Part shown: positions 18,152-25,663 of the stretch, piece after piece
How positions within the stretch are numbered: the first letter of the stretch is position 1
Layout of the letters: each line of letters begins with the position of its first letter
Assembly (NCBI GenBank): GCA_016874775.1
Contig: VGTJ01000007.1
Coordinates: 1-63,139 of the forward strand
From: Deltaproteobacteria bacterium
GTDB taxonomy: Bacteria; Desulfobacterota; Binatia; Bin18
DNA: 63,139 nt
Direction: 5' to 3'
The notes under the pieces: generated by a model
Database searches by the model: none
What the model was told of the DNA's origin: nothing
The model's input: the letters and a program-made list of their open reading frames with translations, nothing else
Translations under genes and position numbers: made by a program

Positions 18152-19276
18152 CTACTTTAACTCAAATACATCTTTATTATGCTCTCCTAACTGTGGGGCG
18201 GTCTTGTCCAACGTAGCGCGCCTGCCATCGAAAGACATTGGTAAATGGGCAAGCATCGTATCAATCCCTGCCTGCTGGCGGAAAAACTCAAGTGCAGCGG
18301 TTTGTGGCTGTCCTAAGACTTCAGGTAACGTGAGAATCGGTGCACACGGGACTCCTGCTGCTTCGAGTATATCAATCCATTGCTCCTTGGTTTTCTCTTG
18401 GAAGGCCTTGCGAATTTCTGGCAAGAGATACTCTTTGTGAGCTAAGCGGTCAGCATTCGTACGAAATTGTGGGTCATTGGCCCATTCCTTCCGGCCTAAT
18501 GCGTGAGCAAGTTTGGCAAAAAGCCGATCGTTGGCGACGCCAATGATAAGGGGACCGTTCTTGGTCTCAAAAGCGCCAAACGCGACTTGTCGCGGACTAC
18601 CGGTCGGGTGCCGCTCGGGAACTTGTCCTGTGACTGCATGTTGCGCGTACGAATTACAAATCCAGAAGAGGCAGGTCTCAAAGAGTGAGGTATTGATGAC
18701 ACAACCGCGACCGGTCTGACCACGACGATGGAGTGCAGCCAGGGCCGCAATCGTCGTCCACATGCCAGTGCCAATATCCGCGATTGGCGCAGGGGTGCGC
18801 AGTGGTGGCCCACCTTCTTCGCCAGTCAGGCTCATCGGTCCCGCGAACGCCTGCAGAAGAATTTCGTAGCCAGGTTTCAACTGCAGCGGACCGGTATGAC
18901 CAAAAGCAGAGATCGAGCAGTAGATCAGGCGTGGATTCTTTTCGAGGAGCACGGCGGGACCAAGGCCGACCTCTTCCGCATTTCCTGGGCGCAGATTCTG
19001 AATGAAGATGTCACTCTTTGCTATCAGCGCATACAACTGTTCCATGTCAGCAGTCTGTTTGAAGTCAACAGTGACCGAGCGCTTGTTACGATTGACTAGA
19101 TGAAATGTCGGCGACGCATCTTGTATGAATGGCGGACCCCAGCCACGAGCGTCATCACCACCTTCGGGACGTTCGATCTTGACGACCTCGGCACCCAGAC
19201 CGGCGAGGATCTCTCCTGCCATCGGGCCTGCTAGATTCAACCCGACCTCAACGACTGTGACTCCTGACAGCAGCAT
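18152..19276 (-). CDS. CaiB/BaiF family (type III) CoA-transferase
   Basis: 374 residues. Transfers CoA between carboxylic acids through an aspartyl-anhydride; D167 in PIADIGTGMW matches the catalytic Asp of formyl-CoA transferase. Family marks include GPMAGEILAGLGAEVVKIE, RNKRSVTVDFK and NLRPG. ATG 19276 is preferred because AAAGGGGGAAAAG precedes it; an upstream ATG at 19357 would add a 27-residue basic tail not usual in the family. No acyl substrate can be named. It is transcribed away from a small membrane protein gene. Confidence 0.92.
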   Translation of the reverse strand: MLLSGVTVVEVGLNLAGPMAGEILAGLGAEVVKIERPEGGDDARGWGPPFIQDASPTFHLVNRNKRSVTVDFKQTADMEQLYALIAKSDIFIQNLRPGNAEEVGLGPAVLLEKNPRLIYCSISAFGHTGPLQLKPGYEILLQAFAGPMSLTGEEGGPPLRTPAPIADIGTGMWTTIAALAALHRRGQTGRGCVINTSLFETCLFWICNSYAQHAVTGQVPERHPTGSPRQVAFGAFETKNGPLIIGVANDRLFAKLAHALGRKEWANDPQFRTNADRLAHKEYLLPEIRKAFQEKTKEQWIDILEAAGVPCAPILTLPEVLGQPQTAALEFFRQQAGIDTMLAHLPMSFDGRRATLDKTAPQLGEHNKDVFELK

Positions 19277-19397
19277 CTTTTCCCCCTTTTTTCTTTGCCC
19301 TATCGGTTTGCCTTCGACTGCAAAGGGCGTTACAACTGACACTGACTGCTTCTTCAATATCTCTACTGCAATGAAGGATTCTCACTGGGTTTAGCGT

Positions 19398-19742
19398 ATG
19401 GAACCTACTTCAACAATCCAGACGATAAAGTTGTTTCTTGTTGCCTTGACTGGGCTCTCGAAAGACGCCTTGCATGTGCACGTTGGCTTGGGGACGATGC
19501 TTGGTGCGGCGATGGTCTTTCGCCGGGCGGTTCGCTCTTTCCTCCCCTGGCTTATGGTGTTGCTCGCAGCCGTCTGTGGGGAGATGCTTGATATGTATGA
19601 CGACATCATTGGCTCTCCAGGGTATTGGCAGTGGGAAATGAGCGTGCATGACATTGCCAATACCCTCTTTTGGCCGACGATTTTGCTGCTGCTGGCACGC
19701 AGTGGCGTGTGGTCTCGGATGATGCAAAACCGGCGTGTGTAG
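19398..19742 (+). CDS. Small integral membrane protein, unknown
   Basis: 114 residues with three likely membrane segments (about 28-41, 48-66, 84-101). His and acidic residues lie near the membrane faces (LHVHVGLG, GEMLDMYDD, SVHDIANTLFW). The H-D-x-x-N pattern is vaguely like VanZ-type proteins, but I do not assign it. It is divergent from the CoA-transferase and convergent with the phosphoesterase. Confidence 0.65.
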   Translation: MEPTSTIQTIKLFLVALTGLSKDALHVHVGLGTMLGAAMVFRRAVRSFLPWLMVLLAAVCGEMLDMYDDIIGSPGYWQWEMSVHDIANTLFWPTILLLLARSGVWSRMMQNRRV

Positions 19743-19767
19743 CCTGATACTGAGGCTGCTACCTTTA

Positions 19768-20328
19768 CTATTTCTGCTCTTGCAATTCAAAGAAAAGGTC
19801 TTTGCCCGGATTTTGCAACCCAGGGTGTTCGCCGAGACGGATTACCTGGGCAGTGATTTTTCCAGGAGCTAAGTCCAAGATTCCGACTGTTCCGAGGCGT
19901 GTGGACCATAAGTGCGGGTGCGTTGGGCTGCCAGAATTAATCTGCAACACGTTATCGCGATAGTCGAGCCGCTCAAAGTGCGTGTGGCCAGTAATGATGA
20001 TGTCAGCATGCTCACCTTTGAAGTGATATTGGATCAGCTCTTCGATCGGGCGCTCTTCGGGCTCCATGTCGTGGATCATCGCTACACGCCAGCCTTCGAG
20101 ATCGAGCCAGTGAATATCCTTGACGCGCGGATCATCCCAGCCGCTATCGTTATTGCCGCGGGCAGCTAAGGTTGGCGCAATATCTTGTAGCCAGTCGAGG
20201 ACACGCGGAGTGACAATATCTCCGCCATGAAGAATGAGGTCTACGCCAGTGAAGGCTGTTCGTACTTCATCCCAAAGGTCACGAATAGTGCTGGGAAGAT
20301 GGGTATCTGTTAACAGGCCAATGCGCAT
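19768..20328 (-). CDS. Calcineurin-like metallophosphoesterase (YfcE/MJ0936 type)
   Basis: 186 residues. All dimetal motifs are present: D7-T-H9, HGGDI at about 34-38, RGNND, MIHD and GHTHFE with a closing INSGSPTHP. This short family hydrolyses phosphodiesters in vitro, often with Mn, and its in vivo substrate is usually unknown. The start is ATG 20328. It overlaps no neighbour. A palindromic repeat (20410-20445) lies between it and the amidohydrolase upstream. Confidence 0.9.
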   Translation of the reverse strand: MRIGLLTDTHLPSTIRDLWDEVRTAFTGVDLILHGGDIVTPRVLDWLQDIAPTLAARGNNDSGWDDPRVKDIHWLDLEGWRVAMIHDMEPEERPIEELIQYHFKGEHADIIITGHTHFERLDYRDNVLQINSGSPTHPHLWSTRLGTVGILDLAPGKITAQVIRLGEHPGLQNPGKDLFFELQEQK

Positions 20329-20409
20329 GTATTTATTGTCCTTTAGATCAGTGTTCAGTTGGATATAAGCTGCCCACGATCCTTATCTGCCCTCACTGGA
20401 CTTGATATT

Positions 20410-20445
20410 CCCTCTCCCTGGCAGGGAGAGGGTTAGGGTGAGGGT
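20410..20445. repeat. CCCTCTCCC palindrome
   Basis: CCCTCTCCCTG pairs with CAGGGAGAGGG around one central base, followed by TTAGGGTGAGGG. This repeat form is common between genes in many environmental bacteria. It lies downstream of the amidohydrolase (on the minus strand) and could act as an mRNA 3' hairpin. Confidence 0.7.
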
Positions 20446-20478
20446 CGAGAGCTGGGCTCAGGGTAATAACAAACTACT

Positions 20479-21645
20479 TTAGTTGAGTCCGTAACACTCC
20501 AACACATTCGTCCCCAGAATCTTCGCCCGTGAATCCTCAGGCAGAAGACTCACAAGCTGTTCAAGGTTGGGAATGTATTTGGGCGGATGGTCAGCATGGG
20601 GGAAATCGCTGGCCCAGAAGAAGCGATCATCGCCGACAAAGGGAATGACTCCAGCGAGCGAGCGTTCATCTGGATCACCGGAAACCCAACATTGCCGCTT
20701 GAAGTAGAAGCTTGGCTTTTCTTTGAGTGGAACACTCTTGCCGATCGGCGATTCGTACACTGCATCCATCCGGTCCAGCCAATAGCCGACCCAGCCTGCG
20801 CCGATTTCTAAGATTACCACGCGGAGCTCAGGAAACTTATCAAACACGCCATACTGAAAGAGCGAAGTGAAACCTTCACGAATGACATTGCCAAGCGCGA
20901 CGTTCTGAAAGAAGGCCGTATCCCGGCCAGTCATGCGGCCAAAACGGGTAGGAGAGGCCCAATGCGGCTCAAACGAGGGGTGTAGTCCAAACGGCAACCC
21001 CAGCTCTTGGGCTGCGGCAAAGATACGATGATGGTCTGGATGGCCATGGATTTTCCGACTCCAAATGAACGGCGCAGAGTAGAAACCTTTCACTCCATCT
21101 TTGGCAGTACGACGGAGTTCTTGTTCAGCGAGTTCAGGAATGCCAAACGGAATGTGAGCAATCGGCAGCAGGCGACCATTGGAGTCCGAACAGAAGTCGA
21201 CAATCCAACGATTGTAGGCACGTGCGTATGCCATCGCCAGTTCGAGATCTTCGCATTCTGGTTCCCACAGCAGACCCAGGGTAGGGTAGAGGAAGACGCG
21301 ATCAATATTCTCAATGTCGAGACGTTTGATGCGTTCCTTAGGGTCCATCGAGCCGCAGGAGGCATTATCGACATACCCAGAGCCGGTTGGCGTGCGCTCG
21401 TACTTGATGCCTGCAAGTTGGTCCATCACTCCAAGTGAAGACGGGGCTCCATTGCGCGTCATCTTGGCTGGTTGGCCGTCGACTTCGAGGTACTCCAATC
21501 CACGTTCATCTTTGCGGATGCGCACTGCACGGTCGCGGTATTGGGGTTCGAGGTATTTTTCCCACAGGTCCGGGGCTTCGAGAATATGGCCATCGGCATC
21601 AACGACGCCGGAATACGATAAACGTGGCAGATCAGCGGGAGTCAT
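20479..21645 (-). CDS. ACMSD-like amidohydrolase (TIM-barrel metal hydrolase)
   Basis: 388 residues. An N-terminal DADGHILE metal motif, a mid FGLHPSFE and a C-terminal ASDFPHADH fit the amidohydrolase-2 family, which includes decarboxylases of aromatic or heterocyclic acids and C-C hydrolases. ATG 21645 has AAGGAA upstream; the longer frame to 21756 has no credible ribosome binding site. It is the last gene of a minus-strand run with the Uma2-like and protease-like genes but may have its own promoter. The substrate is unknown. Confidence 0.87.
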   Translation of the reverse strand: MTPADLPRLSYSGVVDADGHILEAPDLWEKYLEPQYRDRAVRIRKDERGLEYLEVDGQPAKMTRNGAPSSLGVMDQLAGIKYERTPTGSGYVDNASCGSMDPKERIKRLDIENIDRVFLYPTLGLLWEPECEDLELAMAYARAYNRWIVDFCSDSNGRLLPIAHIPFGIPELAEQELRRTAKDGVKGFYSAPFIWSRKIHGHPDHHRIFAAAQELGLPFGLHPSFEPHWASPTRFGRMTGRDTAFFQNVALGNVIREGFTSLFQYGVFDKFPELRVVILEIGAGWVGYWLDRMDAVYESPIGKSVPLKEKPSFYFKRQCWVSGDPDERSLAGVIPFVGDDRFFWASDFPHADHPPKYIPNLEQLVSLLPEDSRAKILGTNVLECYGLN

Positions 21646-21718
21646 AGTTGTGTTCCTTTTTCGTGAAGTCGGGCGGATTGTAGACGAGCAAGCTATAGGT
21701 TCGCAAGAATCCAACAGA

Positions 21719-22351
21719 TTATTTTGCCGATACAAGATCCTTATATTCGCTCGCATCTATTTTCACGCGCTGCTCTACGAACGCATCGAACGAGTCGTAA
21801 AGATCAGTCTCCGGCCAGGAGGGCCAGCGTTCTTGTTTACTGGTCCAGGTGAGGTGGACAGCGGCATATTGCTCAGGCGGTCCGGCAACGTAAAAGAGCA
21901 CGTCGTCACAATCATACCGTCGGGCAATGGCAGCAACCGTGTGATTGAAAAGCGGATGAGCCGGTGCCAATTCTCGTTGCAGTTCTGTGACCAATCCTTG
22001 TGCATGTGAAGGAGGTTCGTCTGCGAGTGAATGCCACGGCTCGATAAAACGCGAGCGATACACTTTGGCATGTTGCCACATTGCTTGGACTGCTCGGTTC
22101 TGATGCACCGCCTCCTGCAGAGCGCGAGTGATCGTTTCGAATGCTGATACCGAGAAACGGTAAAGATTGAGGACTTGTCTCTGGCTGCCATACAAGCGCA
22201 CGATTACGCGACTGACCGAGACAACTTTGACTGCCAAGATTTCTTTTGTTGCGATATCGACCCATCTTCCATCCTGGTAGACGGAGATAGTTGTTGGTGA
22301 GACTATGTAGCGGCAGAAGGGACGAATGAGCCACTGGATGAAGGAAAACAT
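21719..22351 (-). CDS. Hypothetical protein, 210 residues
   Basis: Not recognised. The N terminus is hydrophobic/aromatic (MFSFIQWLIRPFCRYIV) and may sit at the membrane. Residues 20-90 look like a beta-rich PH-like module (ISVYQDGRWVDI, VIVRLYGSQRQV). The C-terminal 80 residues are soluble and Trp/Asp-rich (LTWTSKQERWPSWPETDLY). It follows the Uma2-like gene by 42 bases on the same strand. The C-terminal part resembles small immunity-like proteins in tone only; no function is claimed. Confidence 0.6.
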   Translation of the reverse strand: MFSFIQWLIRPFCRYIVSPTTISVYQDGRWVDIATKEILAVKVVSVSRVIVRLYGSQRQVLNLYRFSVSAFETITRALQEAVHQNRAVQAMWQHAKVYRSRFIEPWHSLADEPPSHAQGLVTELQRELAPAHPLFNHTVAAIARRYDCDDVLFYVAGPPEQYAAVHLTWTSKQERWPSWPETDLYDSFDAFVEQRVKIDASEYKDLVSAK

Positions 22352-22393
22352 GAGGGCATCCTGAACGCTGGATGAATAGAAGGATCATAATCT

Positions 22394-22891
22394 TCAGACA
22401 GTACACTTGCATCCACACTCAAGAACGATGTCTACGGGCGAAATCTGCCGAGTCGTACCATCACGACGCACATGCAGCACTAACAGCGTGTATGGGTCAA
22501 ACACAACTACGTCTTTGACGCCTTGTGACAAATAAAAGTGCGGCCCGATTTCGAGATCCTTTGCTTCATACCCTTTGCTGACAATTTCGATGACCGCCTC
22601 GGGGACGAGCGTGATCGCTTCGTCTTCTTCTCTTGGTTCTTCGCAAAAAATTGCGATATCTGGCCGTTTCAGTGAGCCGTCGGGGAAGCTGACATAGACA
22701 TCAGAGATATTGACGCATTCACACCGAGCAGCTTGTGGGTCAGAAGATGAGGTGTGTTTGCTAACCGTTGCGCGGATACGATCGATCGCCTTCTGGTGAC
22801 GATAGAGTGGGTGTGGTTCCCAAATGGGGAGACCCGCTACTATTTCGAGACGAATACCGAGTTCATCGGCGCGGAGGAATTTGGAGTTCAT
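22394..22891 (-). CDS. Uma2 family (DUF820) nuclease-fold protein
   Basis: 165 residues. The PD-(D/E)xK-like core is visible as RPDIAIF, PEAVIEIVSKGYEAKD and a following DVVVFDPYTLLVLHVRR, the signature order of Uma2/DUF820 proteins. These are predicted restriction-endonuclease-fold proteins, very abundant in cyanobacteria and planctomycetes and of unknown role. It lies 19 bases after the protease-like gene on the same strand. Confidence 0.85.
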   Translation of the reverse strand: MNSKFLRADELGIRLEIVAGLPIWEPHPLYRHQKAIDRIRATVSKHTSSSDPQAARCECVNISDVYVSFPDGSLKRPDIAIFCEEPREEDEAITLVPEAVIEIVSKGYEAKDLEIGPHFYLSQGVKDVVVFDPYTLLVLHVRRDGTTRQISPVDIVLECGCKCTV

Positions 22892-22910
22892 CTGGTGCTT
22901 CCGTTAAGGA

Positions 22911-23285
22911 TTATGGCAGGGCGGTAATAGTCACCCTTCCGCCATCTGCGGCTTGGATAGTCAGTTCGTAACCGTCCAATAAAGTCATACCCACAAGTGA
23001 ATCATCGTCGAGTGCTTCTACCATAACTCGACGTGGAGTGCCGTCCCAAAGCACAGTTGCTTCATAAAAATTGACTAGGCGTTCACTGCCACCTGCAAGT
23101 GTGACGCGCCCGTGACTAATCCACACAAGACCGAGTGTCATGATAACGGAGAGTGGGAGGGTGAGAGAGCCGGTAAACCCTGTATCAATAATTGCTTCAA
23201 TCTCTTGTGATTGTCCCTGCGAACCTAACACAGTAACGCGAATAGTTGCCTCCCGCCGATAGGCGTTCATACTCCCGGCAATCAT
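22911..23285 (-). CDS. Clan AA (retropepsin-like) aspartic protease
   Basis: 124 residues, one lobe of an aspartic protease that would need to dimerise. The catalytic triad is in IIDTGFTGSLTLP (about 32-44), with a typical later LVGMTLLDGYEL. The hydrophobic-hydrophobic-Gly (LVG) position is as in retropepsin-like bacterial proteins. ATG 23285 overlaps the stop of the upstream gene by four bases (ATGA), so the two are co-translated. Bacterial members are mostly uncharacterised; processing of a partner is a guess. Confidence 0.8.
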   Translation of the reverse strand: MIAGSMNAYRREATIRVTVLGSQGQSQEIEAIIDTGFTGSLTLPLSVIMTLGLVWISHGRVTLAGGSERLVNFYEATVLWDGTPRRVMVEALDDDSLVGMTLLDGYELTIQAADGGRVTITALP

Positions 23286-23656
23286 ACGATCGCTGATTGA
23301 CGACGTGGCCCAAAACGATGCACGCCACGAGAACCAACGCGTACCATCCACATCTGCGCCTCTGGTCGGCGAGCACGAAGTCGATCAGAGGCCGCGATTT
23401 CGTCATCATCTATCTCATACAATCCCGTTTCGATATCGATCATAACGAACTTCCCCTCATCAGCGACTGTTAAGTGAGGTCGTATGACGCGCTCGTAGAT
23501 GTCATCTCCACGCCGGGCAAATTCTTCTTTGCTGTAACGCGGGTAGGGATGTGAGGGTGAGGTTGATTCTTTCCCATGGGGCACTTGCATGATTTTATCC
23601 TGACCTTGAGAGCGATCTAGACTGCCATGTGAAGGTTTACGCCTGGTATGAGCCAT
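23282..23656 (-). CDS. Hypothetical protein paired with the aspartic protease
   Basis: 124 residues. Residues 1-40 are polar and probably disordered. Residues 45-124 hold the conserved-looking part: EEFARRGDDIYERVIRP, then DEGKFVMIDIETGLYEID and a basic tail RVGSRGVHRFGPRR. I recall such short proteins being encoded just before retropepsin-like genes, so a functional pair is likely; the role is unknown. ATG 23656 is preferred; the longer frame to 23701 would start inside the inverted repeat. Confidence 0.65.
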   Translation of the reverse strand: MAHTRRKPSHGSLDRSQGQDKIMQVPHGKESTSPSHPYPRYSKEEFARRGDDIYERVIRPHLTVADEGKFVMIDIETGLYEIDDDEIAASDRLRARRPEAQMWMVRVGSRGVHRFGPRRQSAIV

Positions 23657-23665
23657 GCAATTTAT

Positions 23666-23710
23666 CTTATCAGTGTGAGGCGAAAAGAACATCAGCCTCA
23701 CACTGATAAG
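23666..23710. repeat. Perfect 16-bp inverted repeat upstream of the protease pair
   Basis: The arms at 23666-23681 and 23695-23710 are exact reverse complements (CTTATCAGTGTGAGGC), loop 13 bases. It lies between the crotonase stop and the start of the protease pair. There is no T-run on the minus strand, so it may be an operator, an mRNA-stabilising hairpin or a weak terminator. Confidence 0.85.
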
Positions 23711-23738
23711 GGACGTAATACGACGCTCCTTCGTTGCT

Positions 23739-24602
23739 CTATTTCTTCTCCAACTTCACCCCCAACGCCTTCTGCGTTTCCGCTGGCAAGCCGGTTGGGT
23801 CGAGTAACAGATTGTATAATTTGAGCCAATGCGTATGCGCGAGCTGGTGCAACGCAAAAGAGGTTTGCATCGCCTGCTGACGACCTTGCACATCTTGCGC
23901 GGTGTTCACGGCTTCCTTGGTTAGCTTTAGCGCAAATAGTGACTTCTTGGTAATCTTAGCGGCCATTTCGAGCGCAGCCTCTTGCAGCTTTTCGCGCGGG
24001 ACAATCTGGTTGACCATGCCAAGCTGTTTCGCTTCCTCAGCTGAGAGAAAATCAGACGTAAACAGCATTTCCTTCGCTTTGCGTACACCGACTTCCCACG
24101 CATGTTGGAAGAATTCCACGCCGCCAATCCCGAAGCTGACGACTGGATCGCAGAACTGTGCGTCCTCACTGGCAATGATAATGTCACAGGGCCAGACCAG
24201 CATGAGCCCACCGGCGATGCAGCGACCTTGCACGGCGGCGATCGTCGGTTTGGCCATGTTACGCCAGCGTTCGCTAAAACCGACATAGATTTCTTTTTCG
24301 CGAGCCATCTGCGCTTCAGCGCCGGCACAGGTGAAACCGCACCAGGTGCCAACTGTTCTGAACTCGGACATTTTTTGATATGAGCCTTGTTCTCGCAGAT
24401 CATGGCCGGCAGAGAAATGTGGACCATTAGCGGCGAGAATAACGACCTTGACATTATCGTCTTGCGCAGCGACATCGAATGCGTCGTTCAGTTCGTACAG
24501 TAATCGGGTGTCTTGTGAATTGCGAGTTTCTGGACGGTTGAGCACGATACGAGCGACATGCTCGGCTGGGGTTTCATACAAAATCGTTTGGAACTCTGGC
24601 AT
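23739..24602 (-). CDS. Enoyl-CoA hydratase/isomerase family protein
   Basis: 287 residues, crotonase fold. The oxyanion-hole segments are FSAGHDLRE and GRCIAGGLML. The position of the second catalytic Glu reads VVSFGIGG, with no Glu, and the first GGxE position is LML, so ordinary hydratase chemistry is doubtful. This subgroup may act as an isomerase, hydrolase or decarboxylase. A C-terminal segment with HQLAHTHWLKLYNL is typical of longer crotonases. It is divergent from the DUF2797 gene. Confidence 0.85.
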   Translation of the reverse strand: MPEFQTILYETPAEHVARIVLNRPETRNSQDTRLLYELNDAFDVAAQDDNVKVVILAANGPHFSAGHDLREQGSYQKMSEFRTVGTWCGFTCAGAEAQMAREKEIYVGFSERWRNMAKPTIAAVQGRCIAGGLMLVWPCDIIIASEDAQFCDPVVSFGIGGVEFFQHAWEVGVRKAKEMLFTSDFLSAEEAKQLGMVNQIVPREKLQEAALEMAAKITKKSLFALKLTKEAVNTAQDVQGRQQAMQTSFALHQLAHTHWLKLYNLLLDPTGLPAETQKALGVKLEKK

Positions 24603-24685
24603 AGCGATTCCCTCCTGTCGGCAGATATTGCGCGATACTCTACACCTCTATATCTCAAGAGCCAATGGATCATTGAGGGGACGAT

Positions 24686-25510
24686 ATGGAAACAGTACGT
24701 GGGAATTTGAAAAAAATGATTGCGATGGCGGAGGAGACGGTTGCGTATACCTTACCGCTGGGGGAGGCTCGCCTGCCGCTGAATCCGCTGCTGGGGAAAA
24801 CCGTGCGGCTTTCCTATAGTGGACAGATTCAGTGTGTCGGCTGTGGCCAGTCTACCAAGAAAAGTTTCAACCAAGGCTTTTGCTACCGCTGTTTCTCGAC
24901 CCTGGCACAATGCGATATGTGTATCGTTAAGCCGGAGCTCTGTCATTTTGCTAAAGGCACCTGTCGCGAACCAGAGTGGGCGCTAGCGCATTGTATGCAA
25001 CCTCACTATGTGTACCTTGCCAATGCGTCGGGTTTAAAAGTCGGCATTACCCGTGGCAGTCAGATTCCGACCCGCTGGCTTGACCAAGGCGCAGTGCAAG
25101 CTCTGCCAGTGATTCAGGTGCAAAGTCGGTATCATGCCGGATTAGTGGAAGTAGCATTCAAGAAGCATGTATCCGATCGTACTGACTGGCGCAAAATGCT
25201 CAAAGGTGAACCTGAAACCCATGACCTCACTGCACAGCGGGAAGAGTTGTTCGCTCGCTGTGAGAAAGATTTGGCGGCTTCGACCGAAACCGCGAGGACC
25301 GAGTCGCTAGCGCGATTGATGACGGAAACTATTCGCACGTTCACCTATCCAGTGTTGACCTATCCACAAAAAGTCACCGCTCTGAACCTCGACAAGACCC
25401 AAACGGTTGAAGGAACGTTACTCGGAATGAAAGGCCAATACCTCATCTTCGATACTGGCGTGCTTAACGTGCGCAAGTTTACTGGCTACGATGTCGCGGT
25501 TTCTTTTTAG
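24686..25510 (+). CDS. DUF2797 protein (zinc ribbon plus GIY-YIG-like core)
   Basis: 274 residues. Cysteine pairs C52-x2-C55 and CYRCF, CDMC, C..HFAKGTCREPEW match the DUF2797 layout. The following YVYLANASGLKVGITRG (about 112-128) resembles the GIY-YIG fold (Y-V-Y, K-V-G-I-T), with later R and E positions. Function is unknown, probably nucleic-acid related. ATG 24686 is used. It is a single-gene unit between divergent neighbours. Confidence 0.82.
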   Translation: METVRGNLKKMIAMAEETVAYTLPLGEARLPLNPLLGKTVRLSYSGQIQCVGCGQSTKKSFNQGFCYRCFSTLAQCDMCIVKPELCHFAKGTCREPEWALAHCMQPHYVYLANASGLKVGITRGSQIPTRWLDQGAVQALPVIQVQSRYHAGLVEVAFKKHVSDRTDWRKMLKGEPETHDLTAQREELFARCEKDLAASTETARTESLARLMTETIRTFTYPVLTYPQKVTALNLDKTQTVEGTLLGMKGQYLIFDTGVLNVRKFTGYDVAVSF

Positions 25511-25533
25511 TTCGCAGAGGTTTCTCCACCGCC

Positions 25534-25609
25534 CTTCGACAAGCTCAGGGCGTACGGTAATGAGGAAAAATTGAGATACCCTTCCGTTCGTGCTGAGCTT
25601 GTCGAAGCA
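25534..25609. repeat. Dispersed inverted repeat with CTTCGACAAGCTCAG ends
   Basis: The left arm CCTTCGACAAGCTCAGGGCG and the right arm, whose complement reads GCTTCGACAAGCTCAGCACG, face each other across about 35 bases. A related half copy with CCCTGAGCACGAACGG sits at 5790-5813. This is a REP/MITE-like element, found here between two plus-strand genes. Confidence 0.78.
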
Positions 25610-25663
25610 TAATCAGGGAAGGTAGCCGCAACTGGTTTAGAACCCGATGTGAGGAGTAACACT

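Noticed and set aside
21719-23656. A classic toxin-antitoxin or restriction system around the Uma2-like gene
   Set aside because: No toxin fold, methyltransferase or specificity subunit is recognisable; Uma2 proteins are common without such partners.
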